Positions 1 to 14,820 of a stretch of 64,000 nucleotides of DNA are shown piece by piece. The DNA lies in the NCBI RefSeq assembly GCF_021155765.1, contig NC_060116.1, positions 7,626,001 through 7,690,000 on the forward strand. Reading direction: 5' to 3'. Position 1 is the first letter of the stretch, and every line of letters starts with the position of its first letter. Made by a program: the position numbers and the translations under genes. The notes below the pieces were generated by a model, which searched no databases, was not told where the DNA came from, and saw only the letters and a list, made by a program, of their open reading frames with translations. The stretch is from Diprion similis. Its lineage: Eukaryota; Arthropoda; Insecta; Hymenoptera; Diprionidae.

Positions 1-1640
1 ACTTTGAAAAGTGCTGCAATTAATTCTTTAGGGTACTATTCCGACGTGATTTTGCGAGAGGAATCGATTAATCGCAGTCCCGATACGCTGCGAGCAACAC
101 CTGCAAAGTTACAGCCGAAAAACTGCAGATTTTCATCGTCATTTCTCTGCTGCTGGTCCTAGGCTATTTTTCATGTGTTTTCTGAGTTCCTGGGCGTCGA
201 ATTAGTCTAAAAAGCGTCATACGGATCGATTCCGAGACAAAAGATTTTTCGGCCAAAAAAAATCCAAGGCTAACCCCTTTGCATTTTTGGCGAAAATTTC
301 GACGACTTTGAAAAGTGCTGCAATTAATTCTTTAGGGTACTATTCCGACGTGATTTTGCAAGAGGAATCGATTAATCGCAGTCCCGATACGCTGCGAGCA
401 ACACCTGCAAAGTTACAGCCGAAAAACTGCAGATTTTCATCCTCATTTCTCTGCTGCTGGTCCTAGGCTATTTTTCATGTGTTTTCTGAGTTCCTGGGCG
501 TCGAATTAGTCTAAAAAGCGTCATACGGATCGATTCCGAGACAAAAGATTTTTCGGCCAAAAAAAATCCAAGGCTAACCCCTTTGCATTTTTGGCGAAAA
601 TTTCGACGACTTTGAAAAGTGCTGCAATCAATTCTTTAGGGTACTATTCCGACGTGATTTTGCGAGAGGAATCGATTAATCGCAGTCCCGATACGCTGCG
701 AGCAACACCTGCAAAGTTACAGCCGAAAAACTGCAGATTTTCATCGTCATTTCTCTGCTGCTGGTCCTAGGCTATTTTTCATGTGTTTTCTGAGTTCCTG
801 GGCGTCGAATTAGTCTAAAAAGCGTCATACGGATCGATTCCCAGACAAAAGATTTTTCGGCCAAAAAAAATCCAAGGCTAACCCCTTTGCATTTTTCGCG
901 AAAATTTCGACGACTTTGAAAAGTGCTGCAATTAATTCTTTAGGGTACTATTCCGACGTGATTTTGCGAGAGGAATCGATTAATCGCAGTCCCGATACGC
1001 TGCGAGCAACACCTGCAAAGTTACAGCCGAAAAACTGCAGATTTTCATCGTCATTTCTCTGCTGCTGGTCCTAGGCTATTTTTCATGTGTTTTCTGAGTT
1101 CCTGGGCGTCGAATTAGTCTAAAAAGCGTCATACGGATCGATTCCCAGACAAAAGATTTTTCGGCCAAAAAAAATCCAAGGCTAACCCCTTTGCATTTTT
1201 GGCGAAAATTTCGACGACTTTGAAAAGTGCTGCAATTAATTCTTTAGGGTACTATTCCGACGTGATTTTGCGAGAGGAATCGATTAATCGCAGTCCCGAT
1301 ACGCTGCGAGCAACACCTGCAAAGTTACAGCCGAAAAACTGCAGATTTTCATCGTCATTTCTCTGCTGCTGGTCCTAGGCTATCTTTCATGTGTTTTCTG
1401 AGTTCCTGGGCGTCGAATTAGTCTAAAAAGCGTCATACGGATCGATTCCCAGACAAAAGATTTTTCGGCCAAAAAAAATCCAAGGCTAACCCCTTTGCAT
1501 TTTTCGCGAAAATTTCGACGACTTTGAAAAGTGCTGCAATTAATTCTTTAGGGTACTATTCCGACGTGATTTTGCGAGAGGAATCGATTAATCGCAGTCC
1601 CGATACGCTGCGAGCAACACCTGCAAAGTTACAGCCGAAA

Positions 1641-4072
1641 AACTGCGGATTTTCATCGTCATTTCTCTGCTGCTGGTCCTAGGCTATTTTTCATGTGTTT
1701 TCTGAGTTCCTGGGCGTCGAATTAGTCTAAAAAGCGTCATACGGATCGATTCCCAGACAAAAGATTTTTCGGCCATAAAAAATCCAAGGCTAACCCCTTT
1801 GCATTTTTGGCGAAAATTTCGACGACTTTGAAAAGTGCTGCAATTAATTCTTTAGGAAACTATTCCGACGTGATTTTGCGAGAGGAATCGATTAATCGCA
1901 GTCCCGATACGCTGCGAGCAACACCTGCAAAGTTACAGCCGAAAAACTGCAGATTTTCATCGTCATTTCTCTGCTGCTGGTCCTAGGCTATTTTTCATGT
2001 GTTTTCTGAGTTCCTGGGCGTCGAATTAGTCTAAAAAGCGTCATACGGATCGATTCCCAGACAAAAGATTTTTCGGCCAAAAAAAATCCAAGGCTAACCC
2101 CTTTGCATTTTTGGCGAAAATTTCGACGACTTTGAAAAGTGCTGCAATTAATTCTTTAGGGTACTATTCCGACGTGATTTTGCGAGAGGAATCGATTAAT
2201 CGCAGTCCCGATACGCTGCGAGCAACACCTGCAAAGTTACAGCCGAAAAACTGCAGATTTTCATCGTCATTTCTCTGCTGCTGGTCCTAGGCTATTTTTC
2301 ATGTGTTTTCTGAGTTCCTGGGCGTCGAATTAGTCTAAAAAGCGTCATACGGATCGATTCCCAGACAAAAGATTTTTCGGCCAAAAAAAATCCAAGGCTA
2401 ACCCCTTTGCATTTTTGGCGAAAATTTCGACGACTTTGAAAAGTGCTGCAATTCATTTTTTAGGGTACTATTCCGACGTGATTTTGCGAGAGGAATCGAT
2501 TAATCGCAGTCCCGATACGCTGCGAGCAACACCTGCAAAGTTACAGCCGAAAAACTGCAGATTTTCATCGTCATTTCTCTGCTGCTGGTCCTAGGCTATT
2601 TTTCATGTGTTTTCTGAGTTCCTGGGCGTCGAATTAGTCTAAAAAGCGTCATACGGATCGATTCCCAGACAAAAGATTTTTCGGCCAAAAAAAATCCAAG
2701 GCTAACCCCTTTGCATTTTTGGCGAAAATTTCGACGACTTTGAAAAGTGCTGCAATTAATTCTTTAGGGTACTATTCCGACGTGATTTTGCGAGAGGAAT
2801 CGATTAATCGCAGTCCCGATACGCTGCGAGCAACACCTGCAAAGTTACAGCCGAAAAACTGCGGATTTTCATCGTCATTTCTCTGCTGCTGGTCCTAGGC
2901 TATTTTTCATGTGTTTTCTGAGTTCCTGGGCGTCGAATTAGTCTAAAAAGCGTCATACGGATCGATTCCCAGACAAAAGATTTTTCGGCCATAAAAAATC
3001 CAAGGCTAACCCCTTTGCATTTTTGGCGAAAATTTCGACGACTTTGAAAAGTGCTGCAATTAATTCTTTAGGAAACTATTCCGACGTGATTTTGCGAGAG
3101 GAATCGATTAATCGCAGTCCCGATACGCTGCGAGCAACACCTGCAAAGTTACAGCCGAAAAACTGCAGATTTTCATCGTCATTTCTCTGCTGCTGGTCCT
3201 AGGCTATTTTTCATGTGTTTTCTGAGTTCCTGGGCGTCGAATTAGTCTAAAAAGCGTCATACGGATCGATTCCCAGACAAAAGATTTTTCGGCCAAAAAA
3301 AATCCAAGGCTAACCCCTTTGCATTTTTGGCGAAAATTTCGACGACTTTGAAAAGTGCTGCAATTAATTCTTTAGGGTACTATTCCGACGTGATTTTGCG
3401 AGAGGAATCGATTAATCGCAGTCCCGATACGCTGCGAGCAACACCTGCAAAGTTACAGCCGAAAAACTGCAGATTTTCATCGTCATTTCTCTGCTGCTGG
3501 TCCTAGGCTATTTTTCATGTGTTTTCTGAGTTCCTGGGCGTCGAATTAGTCTAAAAAGCGTCATACGGATCGATTCCCAGACAAAAGATTTTTCGGCCAA
3601 AAAAAATCCAAGGCTAACCCCTTTGCATTTTTGGCGAAAATTTCGACGACTTTGAAAAGTGCTGCAATTCATTTTTTAGGGTACTATTCCGACGTGATTT
3701 TGCGAGAGGAATCGATTAATCGCAGTCCCGATACGCTGCGAGCAACACCTGCAAAGTTACAGCCGAAAAACTGCAGATTTTCATCGTCATTTCTCTGCTG
3801 CTGGTCCTAGGCTATTTTTCATGTGTTTTCTGAGTTCCTGGGCGTCGAATTAGTCTAAAAAGCGTCATACGGATCGATTCCCAGACAAAAGATTTTTCGG
3901 CCAAAAAAAATCCAAGGCTAACCCCTTTGCATTTTTGGCGAAAATTTCGACGACTTTGAAAAGTGCTGCAATTAATTCTTTAGGGTACTATTCCGACGTG
4001 ATTTTGCGAGAGGAATCGATTAATCGCAGTCCCGATACGCTGCGAGCAACACCTGCAAAGTTACAGCCGAAA
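1641..4072. repeat. Higher-order duplication of 4 monomers (1,216 bp) within the satellite
   Basis: Four rare variants recur at a spacing of exactly 1,216 bp (4 x 304). AACTGCGGAT is at 1,641 and 2,857. GGCCATAAAA is at 1,771 and 2,987. TTTAGGAAAC is at 1,851 and 3,067. ATTCATTTTT is at 2,451 and 3,667, with a third copy of this last one 912 bp on at 4,579. The variants keep their order, so a four-monomer block was copied in tandem. The exact ends are uncertain because flanking monomers are near-identical. Confidence 0.85.
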
Positions 4073-4864
4073 AACTGCAGATTTTCATCGTCATTTCTCT
4101 GCTGCTGGTCCTAGGCTATTTTTCATGTGTTTTCTGAGTTCCTGGGCGTCGAATTAGTCTAAAAAGCGTCATACGGATCGATTCCCAGACAAAAGATTTT
4201 TCGGCCAAAAAAAATCCAAGGCTAACCCCTTTGCATTTTTGGCGAAAATTTCGACGACTTTGAAAAGTGCTGCAATTAATTCTTTAGGGTACTATTCCGA
4301 CGTGATTTTGCGAGAGGAATCGATTAATCGCAGTCCCGATACGCTGCGAGCAACACCTGCAAAGTTACAGCCGAAAAACTGCAGATTTTCATCGTCATTT
4401 CTCTGCTGCTGGTCCTAGGCTATTTTTCATGTGTTTTCTGAGTTCCTGGGCGTCGAATTAGTCTAAAAAGCGTCATACGGATCGATTCCCAGACAAAAGA
4501 TTTTTCGGCCAAAAAAAATCCAAGGCTAACCCCTTTGCATTTTTGGCGAAAATTTCGACGACTTTGAAAAGTGCTGCAATTCATTTTTTAGGGTACTATT
4601 CCGACGTGATTTTGCGAGAGGAATCGATTAATCGCAGTCCCGATACGCTGCGAGCAACACCTGCAAAGTTACAGCCGAAAAACTGCAGATTTTCATCGTC
4701 ATTTCTCTGCTGCTGGTCCTAGGCTATTTTTCATGTGTTTTCTGAGTTCCTGGGCGTCGAATTAGTCTCAAAAGCGTCATACGGATCGATTCCGAGACAA
4801 AAGATTTTTCGGCCAAAAAAAATCCAAGGCTAACCCCTTTGCATTTTTGGCGAAAATTTCGACG

Positions 4865-7800
4865 ACTTTAGAAAGTGCTGCAATTAATTCTTTAGGGTAC
4901 TATTCCGACGTGATTTTGCAAGAGGAATCGATTAATCGCAGTCCCGATACGCTGCGAGCAACACCTGCAAAGTTACAGCCGAAAAACTGCAGATTTTCAT
5001 CGTCATTTCTCTGCTGCTGGTCCTAGGCTATTTTTCATGTGTTTTCTGAGTTCCTGGGCGTCGAATTAGTCTAAAAAGCGTCATACGGATCGATTCCCAG
5101 ACAAAAGATTTTTCGGCCAAAAAAAATCCAAGGCTAACCCCTTTGCATTTTTGGCGAAAATTTCGACGACTTTGAAAAGTGCTGCAATTAATTCTTTAGG
5201 GTACTATTTCGACGTGATTTTGCGAGAGGAATCGATTAATCGCAGTCCCGATACGCTGCGAGCAACACCTGCAAAGTTACAGCCGAAAAACTGCAGATTT
5301 TCATCCTCATTTCTCTGCTGCTGGTCCTAGGCTATTTTTCATGTGTTTTCTGAGTTCCTGGGCGTCGAATTAGTCTAAAAAGCGTCATACGGATCGATTC
5401 CCAGACAAAAGATTTTTCGGCCAAAAAAAATCCAAGGCTAACCCCTTTGCATTTTTGGCGAAAATTTCGACGACTTTGAAAAGTGCTGCAATTAATTCTT
5501 TAGGGTACTATTCCGACGTGATTTTGCGAGAGGAATCGATTAATCGCAGTCCCGATACGCTGCGAGCAACACCTGCAAAGTTACAGCCGAAAAACTGCAG
5601 ATTTTCATCGTCATTTCTCTGCTGCTGGTCCTAGGCTATTTTTCATGTGTTTTCTGAGTTCCTGGGCGTCGAATTAGTCTAAAAAGCGTCATACGGATCG
5701 ATTCCGAGACAAAAGATTTTTCGGCCAAAAAAAATCCAAGGCTAACCCCTTTGCATTTTTGGCGAAAATTTCGACGACTTTGAAAAGTGCTGCAATTAAT
5801 TCTTTAGGGTACTATTCCGACGTGATTTTGCGAGAGGAATCGATTAATCGCAGTCCCGATACGCTGCGAGCAACACCTGCAAAGTTACAGCCGAAAAACT
5901 GCAGATTTTCATCGTCATTTCTCTGCTGCTGGTCCTAGGCTATTTTTCATGTGTTTTCTGAGTTTCTGGGCGTCGAATTAGTCTAAAAAGCGTCATACGG
6001 ATCGATTCCGAGACAAAAGATTTTTCGGCCGAAAAAAATCCAAGGCTAACCCCTTTGCATTTTTGGCGAAAATTTCGACGACTTTGAAAAGTGCTGCAAT
6101 TAATTCTTTAGGGTACTATTCCGACGTGATTTTGCGAGAGGAATCGATTAATCGCAGTCCCGATACGCTGCGAGCAACACCTGCAAAGTTACAGCCGAAA
6201 AACTGCAGATTTTCATCGTCATTTCTCTGCTGCTGGTCCTAGGCTATTTTTCATGTGTTTTCTGAGTTTCTGGGCGTCGAATTAGTCTAAAAAGCGTCAT
6301 ACGGATCGATTCCGAGACAAAAGATTTTTCGGCCAAAAAAAATCCAAGGCTAACCCCTTTGCATTTTTGGCGAAAATTTCGACGACTTTGAAAAGTGCTG
6401 CAATTAATTCTTTAGGGTACTATTCCGACGTGATTTTGCGAGAGGAATCGATTAATCGCAGTCCCGATACGCTGCGAGCAACACCTGCAAAGTTACAGCC
6501 GAAAAACTGCAGATTTTCATCGTCATTTCTCTGCTGCTGGTCCTAGGCTATTTTTCATGTGTTTTCTGAGTTCCTGGGCGTCGAATTAGTCTAAAAAGCG
6601 TCATACGGATCGATTCCCAGACAAAAGATTTTTCGGCCAAAAAAAATCCAAGGCTAACCCCTTTGCATTTTTGGCGAAAATTTCGACGACTTTGAAAAGT
6701 GCTGCAATTATTTCTTTAGGGTACTATTCCGACGTGATTTTGCGAGAGGAATCGATTAATCGCAGTCCCGATACGCTGCGAGCAACACCTGCAAAGTTAC
6801 AGCCGAAAAACTGCAGATTTTCATCGTCATTTCTCTGCTGCTGGTCCTAGGCTATTTTTCATGTGTTTTCTGAGTTCCTGGGCGTCGAATTAGTCTAAAA
6901 AGCGTCATACGGATCGATTCCCAGACAAAAGATTTTTCGGCCAAAAAAAATCCAAGGCTAACCCCTTTGCATTTTTCGCGAAAATTTCGACGACTTTGAA
7001 AAGTGCTGCAATTAATTCTTTAGGGTACTATTCCGACGTGATTTTGCGAGAGGAATCGATTAATCGCAGTCCCGATACGCTGCGAGCAACACCTGCAAAG
7101 TTACAGCCGAAAAACTGCAGATTTTCATCCTCATTTCTCTGCTGCTGGTCCTAGGCTATTTTTCATGTGTTTTCTGAGTTCCTGGGCGTCGAATTAGTCT
7201 AAAAAGCGTCATACGGATCGATTCCGAGACAAAAGATTTTTCGGCCAAAAAAAATCCAAGGCTAACCCCTTTGCATTTTTGGCGAAAATTTCGACGACTT
7301 TGAAAAGTGCTGCAATTAATTCTTTGGGGTACTATTCCGACGTGATTTTGCGAGAGGAATCGATTAATCGCAGTCCCGATACGCTGCGAGCAACACCTGC
7401 AAAGTTACAGCCGAAAAACTGCAGATTTTCATCGTCATTTCTCTGCTGCTGGTCCTAGGCTATTTTTCATGTGTTTTCTGAGTTCCTGGGCGTCGAATTA
7501 GTCTAAAAAGCGTCATACGGATCGATTCCCAGACAAAAGATTTTTCGGCCAAAAAAAATCCAAGGCTAACCCCTTTGCATTTTTGGCGAAAATTTCGACG
7601 ACTTTGAAAAGTGCTGCAATTAATTCTTTAGGGTACTATTCCGACGTGATTTTGCGAGAGGAATCGATTAATCGCAGTCCCGATACGCTGCGAGCAACAC
7701 CTGCAAAGTTACAGCCGAAAAACTGCAGATTTTCATCGTCATTTCTCTGCTGCTGGTCCTAGGCTATTTTTCATGTGTTTTCTGAGTTCCTGGGCGTCGA

Positions 7801-10800
7801 ATTAGTCTAAATAGCGTCATACGGATCGATTCCCAGACAAAAGATTTTTCGGCCAAAAAAAATCCAAGGCTAACCCCTTTGCATTTTTGGCGAAAATTTC
7901 GACGACTTTGAAAAGTGCTGCAATTAATTCTTGAGGGTACTATTCCGACGTGATTTTGCGAGAGGAATCGATTAATCGCAGTCCCGATACGCTGCGAGCA
8001 ACACCCGCAAAGTTACAGCCGAAAAACTGCAGATTTTCATCGTCATTTCTCTGCTGCTGGTCCTAGGCTATTTTTCATGTGTTTTCTGAGTTCCTGGGCG
8101 TCAAATTAGTCTAAAAAGCGTCATACGGATCGATTCCCAGACAAAAGATTTTTCGGCCGAAAAAAATCCTAGGCTAACCCCTTTGCATTTTTGGCGAAAA
8201 TTTCGACGACTTTGAAAAGTGCTGCAATTAATTCTTTAGGGTACTATTCCGACGTGATTTTGCGAGAGGAATCGATTAATCGCAGTCCCGATACGCTGCG
8301 AGCAACACCTGCAAAGTTACAGCCGAAAAACTGCAGATTTTCATCCTCATTTCTCTGCTGCTGGTCCTAGGCTATTTTTCATGTGTTTTCTGAGTTCCTG
8401 GGCGTCGAATTAGTCTAAAAAGCGTCATACGGATCGATTCCGAGACAAAAGATTTTTCGGCCAAAAAAAATCCAAGGCTAACCCCTTTGCATTTTTGGCG
8501 AAAATTTCGACGACTTTGAAAAGTGCTGCAATTAATTCTTTAGGGTACTATTCCGACGTGATTTTGCGAGAGGAATCGATTAATCGCAGTCCCGATACGC
8601 TGCGAGCAACACCTGCAAAGTTACAGCCGAAAAACTGCAGATTTTCATCGTCATTTCTCTGCTGCTGGTCCTAGGCTATTTTTCATGTGTTTTCTGAGTT
8701 CCTGGGCGTCGAATTAGTCTAAAAAGCGTCATACGGATCGATTCCCAGACAAAAGATTTTTCGGCCAAAAAAAATCCAAGGCTAACCCCTTTGCATTTTT
8801 GGCGAAAATTTCGACGACTTTGAAAAGTGCTGCAATTAATTCTTTAGGGTACTATTCCGACGTGATTTTGCGAGAGGAATCGATTAATCGCAGTCCCGAT
8901 ACGCTGCGAGCAACACCTGCAAAGTTACAGCCGAAAAACTGCAGATTTTCATCGTCATTTCTCTGCTGCTGGTCCTAGGCTATTTTTCATGTGTTTTCTG
9001 AGTTCCTGGGCGTCGAATTAGTCTAAAAAGCGTCATACGGATCGATTCCGAGACAAAAGATTTTTCGGCCAAAAAAAATCCAAGGCTAACCCCTTTGCAT
9101 TTTTGGCGAAAATTTCGACGACTTTAGAAAGTGCTGCAATTAATTCTTTAGGGTACTATTCCGACGTGATTTTGCAAGAGGAATCGATTAATCGCAGTCC
9201 CGATACGCTGCGAGCAACACCTGCAAAGTTACAGCCGAAAAACTGCAGATTTTCATCGTCATTTCTCTGCTGCTGGTCCTAGGCTATTTTTCATGTGTTT
9301 TCTGAGTTCCTGGGCGTCGAATTAGTCTAGAAAGCGTCATACGGATCGATTCCCAGACAAAAGATTTTTCGGCCAAAAAAAATCCAAGGCTAACCCCTTT
9401 GCATTTTTGGCGAAAATTTCGACGACTTTGAAAAGTGCTGCAATTAATTCTTTAGGGTACTATTCCGACGTGATTTTGCGAGAGGAATCGATTAATCGCA
9501 GTCCCGATACGCTGCGAGCAACACCTGCAAAGTTACAGCCGAAAAACTGCAGATTTTCATCGTCATTTCTCTGCTGCTGGTCCTAGGCTATTTTTCATGT
9601 GTTTTCTGAGTTCCTGGGCGTCGAATTAGTCTAAAAAGCGTCATACGGATCGATTCCCAGACAAAAGATTTTTCGGCCAGAAAAAATCCAAGGCTAACCC
9701 CTTTGCATTTTTGGCGAAAATTTCGACGACTTTGAAAAGTGCTGCAATTAATTCTTTAGGGTACTATTTCGACGTGATTTTGCGAGAGGAATCGATTAAT
9801 CGCAGTCCCGATACGCTGCGAGCAACACCTGCAAAGTTACAGCCGAAAAACTGCAGATTTTCATCGTCATTTCTCTGCTGCTGGTCCTAGGCTATTTTTC
9901 ATGTGTTTTCTGAGTTCCTGGGCGTCGAATTAGTCTAAAAAGCGTCATACGGATCGATTCCCAGACAAAAGATTTTTCGGCCAAAAAAAATCCAAGGCTA
10001 ACCCCTTTGCATTTTTGGCGAAAATTTCGACGACTTTGAAAAGTGCTGCAATTAATTCTTTAGGGTACTATTCCGACGTGATTTTGCGAGAGGAATCGAT
10101 TAATCGCAGTCCCGATACGCTGCGAGCAACACCTGCAAAGTTACAGCCGAAAAACTGCAGATTTTCATCGTCATTTCTCTGCTGCTGGTCCTAGGCTATT
10201 TTTCATGTGTTTTCTGAGTTCCTGGGCGTCGAATTAGTCTAAAAAGCGTCATACGGATCGATTCCGAGACAAAAGATTTTTCGGCCAAAAAAAATCCAAG
10301 GCTAACCCCTTTGCATTTTTGGCGAAAATTTCGACGACTTTGAAAAGTGCTGCAATTAATTCTTTAGGGTACTATTCCGACGTGATTTTGCGGGAGGAAT
10401 CGATTAATCGCAGTCCCGATACGCTGCGAGCAACACCTGCAAAGTTACAGCCGAAAAACTGCAGATTTTCATCGTCATTTCTCTGCTGCTGGTCCTAGGC
10501 TATTTTTCATGTGTTTTCTGAGTTTCTGGGCGTCGAATTAGTCTAAAAAGCGTCATACGGATCGATTCCGAGACAAAAGATTTTTCGGCCAAAAAAAATC
10601 CAAGGCTAACCCCTTTGCATTTTTGGCGAAAATTTCGACGACTTTGAAAAGTGCTGCAATTAATTCTTTAGGGTACTATTCCGACGTGATTTTGCGAGAG
10701 GAATCGATTAATCGCAGTCCCGATACGCTGCGAGCAACACCTGCAAAGTTACAGCCGAAAAACTGCAGATTTTCATCGTCATTTCTCTGCTGCTGGTCCT

Positions 10801-12970
10801 AGGCTATTTTTCATGTGTTTTCTGAGTTTCTGGGCGTCGAATTAGTCTAAAAAGCGTCATACGGATCGATTCCGAGACAAAAGATTTTTCGGCCAAAAAA
10901 AATCCAAGGCTAACCCCTTTGCATTTTTGGCGAAAATTTCGACGACTTTGAAAAGTGCTGCAATTAATTCTTTAGGGTACTATTCCGACGTGATTTTGCG
11001 AGAGGAATCGATTAATCGCAGTCCCGATACGCTGCGAGCAACACCTGCAAAGTTACAGCCGAAAAACTGCAGATTTTCATCGTCATTTCTCTGCTGCTGG
11101 TCCTAGGCTATTTTTCATGTGTTTTCTGAGTTCCTGGGCGTCGAATTAGTCTAAAAAGCGTCATACGGATCGATTCCCAGACAAAAGATTTTTCGGCCAA
11201 AAAAAATCCAAGGCTAACCCCTTTGCATTTTTGGCGAAAATTTCGACGACTTTGAAAAGTGCTGCAATTAATTCTTTAGGGTACTATTCCGACGTGATTT
11301 TGCGAGAGGAATCGATTAATCGCAGTCCCGATACGCTGCGAGCAACACCTGCAAAGTTACAGCCGAAAAACTGCAGATTTTCATCGTCATTTCTCTGCTG
11401 CTGGTCCTAGGCTATTTTTCATGTGTTTTCTGAGTTCCTGGGCGTCGAATTAGTCTAAAAAGCGTCATACGGATCGATTCCCAGACAAAAGATTTTTCGG
11501 CCAAAAAAAATCCAAGGCTAACCCCTTTGCATTTTTCGCGAAAATTTCGACGACTTTGAAAAGTGCTGCAATTAATTCTTTAGGGTACTATTCCGACGTG
11601 ATTTTGCGAGAGGAATCGATTAATCGCAGTCCCGATACGCTGCGAGCAACACCTGCAAAGTTACAGCCGAAAAACTGCAGATTTTCATCGTCATTTCTCT
11701 GCTGCTGGTCCTAGGCTATTTTTCATGTGTTTTCTGAGTTCCTGGGCGTCGAATTAGTCTAAAAAGCGTCATACGGATCGATTCCGAGACAAAAGATTTT
11801 TCGGCCAAAAAAAATCCAAGGCTAACCCCTTTGCATTTTTGGCGAAAATTTCGACGACTTTGAAAAGTGCTGCAATTAATTCTTTAGGGTACTATTCCGA
11901 CGTGATTTTGCGAGAGGAATCGATTAATCGCAGTCCCGATACGCTGCGAGCAACACCTGCAAAGTTACAGCCGAAAAACTGCAGATTTTCATCCTCATTT
12001 CTCTGCTGCTGGTCCTAGGCTATTTTTCATGTGTTTTCTGAGTTCCTGGGCGTCGAATTAGTCTAAAAAGCGTCATACGGATCGATTCCGAGACAAAAGA
12101 TTTTTCGGCCAAAAAAAATCCAAGGCTAACCCCTTTGCATTTTTGGCGAAAATTTCGACGACTTTGAAAAGTGCTGCAATTAATTCTTTAGGGTACTATT
12201 CCGACGTGATTTTGCGAGAGGAATCGATTAATCGCAGTCCCGATACGCTGCGAGCAACACCTGCAAAGTTACAGCCGAAAAACTGCAGATTTTCATCGTC
12301 ATTTCTCTGCTGCTGGTCCTAGGCTATTTTTCATGTGTTTTCTGAGTTCCTGGGCGTCGAATTAGTCTAAAAAGCGTCATACGGATCGATTCCCAGACAA
12401 AAGATTTTTCGGCCAAAAAAAATCCAAGGCTAACCCCTTTGCATTTTTGGCGAAAATTTCGACGACTTTGAAAAGTGCTGCAATTCATTCTTTAGGGTAC
12501 TATTCCGACGTGATTTTGCGAGAGGAATCGATTAATCGCAGTCCCGATACGCTGCGAGCAACACCTGCAAAGTTACAGCCGAAAAACTGCAGATTTTCAT
12601 CGTCATTTCTCTGCTGCTGGTCCTAGGCTATTTTTCATGTGTTTTCTGAGTTCCTGGGCGTCGAATTAGTCTAAATAGCGTCATACGGATCGATTCCCAG
12701 ACAAAAGATTTTTCGGCCAAAAAAAATCCAAGGCTAACCCCTTTGCATTTTTGGCGAAAATTTCGACGACTTTGAAAAGTGCTGCAATTAATTCTTGAGG
12801 GTACTATTCCGACGTGATTTTGCAAGAGGAATCGATTAATCGCAGTCCCGATACGCTGCGAGCAACACCCGCAAAGTTACAGCCGAAAAACTGCAGATTT
12901 TCATCGTCATTTCTCTGCTGCTGGTCCTAGGCTATTTTTCATGTGTTTTCTGAGTTCCTGGGCGTCAAAT
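4865..12970. repeat. Large satellite segmental duplication, offset 14 to 16 monomers
   Basis: Ordered rare variants in 4.86-8.1 kb reappear in 9.1-12.97 kb. ACTTTAGAAA is at 4,865 and 9,121 (14 units apart). GTACTATTTC is at 5,201 and 9,761 (15 units). AGTTTCTGGG is at 5,961 and 10,521 (15 units). CTAAATAGCG is at 7,807 and 12,671 (16 units). GCGTCAAATT is at 8,098 and 12,962 (16 units). The step from 14 to 15 to 16 means single monomers were gained or lost after the block of about 4.3-4.9 kb was duplicated. Confidence 0.8.
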
Positions 12971-14820
12971 TAGTCTAAAAAGCGTCATACGGATCGATTC
13001 CCAGACAAAAGATTTTTCGGCCGAAAAAAATCCAAGGCTAACCCCTTTGCATTTTTGGCGAAAATTTCGACGACTTTGAAAAGTGCTGCAATTAATTCTT
13101 TAGGGTACTATTCCGACGTGATTTTGCGAGAGGAATCGATTAATCGCAGTCCCGATACGCTGCGAGCAACACCTGCAAAGTTACAGCCGAAAAACTGCAG
13201 ATTTTCATCGTCATTTCTCTGCTGCTGGTCCTAGGCTATTTTTCATGTGTTTTCTGAGTTTCTGGGCGTCGAATTAGTCTAAAAAGCGTCATACGGATCG
13301 ATTCCGAGACAAAAGATTTTTCGGCCAAAAAAAATCCAAGGCTAACCCCTTTGCATTTTTGGCGAAAATTTCGACGACTTTGAAAAGTGCTGCAATTAAT
13401 TCTTTAGGGTACTATTCCGACGTGATTTTGCGAGAGGAATCGATTAATCGCAGTCCCGATACGCTGCGAGCAACACCTGCAAAGTTACAGCCGAAAAACT
13501 GCAGATTTTCATCGTCATTTCTCTGCTGCTGGTCCTAGGCTATTTTTCATGTGTTTTCTGAGTTCCTGGGCGTCGAATTAGTCTAAAAAGCGTCATACGG
13601 ATCGATTCCCAGACAAAAGATTTTTCGGCCAAAAAAAATCCAAGGCTAACCCCTTTGCATTTTTGGCGAAAATTTCGACGACTTTGAAAAGTGCTGCAAT
13701 TAATTCTTTAGGGTACTATTCCGACGTGATTTTGCGAGAGGAATCGATTAATCGCAGTCCCGATACGCTGCGAGCAACACCTGCAAAGTTACAGCCGAAA
13801 AACTGCAGATTTTCATCGTCATTTCTCTGCTGCTGGTCCTAGGCTATTTTTCATGTGTTTTCTGAGTTCCTGGGCGTCGAATTAGTCTAAAAAGCGTCAT
13901 ACGGATCGATTCCCAGACAAAAGATTTTTCGGCCAAAAAAAATCCAAGGCTAACCCCTTTGCATTTTTCGCGAAAATTTCGACGACTTTGAAAAGTGCTG
14001 CAATTAATTCTTTAGGGTACTATTCCGACGTGATTTTGCGAGAGGAATCGATTAATCGCAGTCCCGATACGCTGCGAGCAACACCTGCAAAGTTACAGCC
14101 GAAAAACTGCAGATTTTCATCGTCATTTCTCTGCTGCTGGTCCTAGGCTATTTTTCATGTGTTTTCTGAGTTCCTGGGCGTCGAATTAGTCTAAAAAGCG
14201 TCATACGGATCGATTCCCAGACAAAAGATTTTTCGGCCAAAAAAAATCCAAGGCTAACCCCTTTGCATTTTTGGCGAAAATTTCGACGACTTTGAAAAGT
14301 GCTGCAATTAATTCTTTAGGGTACTATTCCGACGTGATTTTGCGAGAGGAATCGATTAATCGCAGTCCCGATACGCTGCGAGCAACACCTGCAAAGTTAC
14401 AGCCGAAAAACTGCAGATTTTCATCGTCATTTCTCTGCTGCTGGTCCTAGGCTATTTTTCATGTGTTTTCTGAGTTCCTGGGCGTCGAATTAGTCTAAAA
14501 AGCGTCATACGGATCGATTCCCAGACAAAAGATTTTTCGGCCAAAAAAAATCCAAGGCTAACCCCTTTGCATTTTTGGCGAAAATTTCGACGACTTTGAA
14601 AAGTGCTGCAATTAATTCTTTAGGGTACTATTCCGACGTGATTTTGCGAGAGGAATCGATTAATCGCAGTCCCGATACGCTGCGAGCAACACCTGCAAAG
14701 TTACAGCCGAAAAACTGCAGATTTTCATCGTCATTTCTCTGCTGCTGGTCCTAGGCTATTTTTCATGTGTTTTCTGAGTTCCTGGGCGTCGAATTAGTCT
14801 AAAAAGCGTCATACGGATCG

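Noticed and set aside
12628-12825. 65-codon minus-strand open frame inside the satellite
   Set aside because: It exists only because a few substitutions remove stops in one unit; neighbouring units do not keep it.
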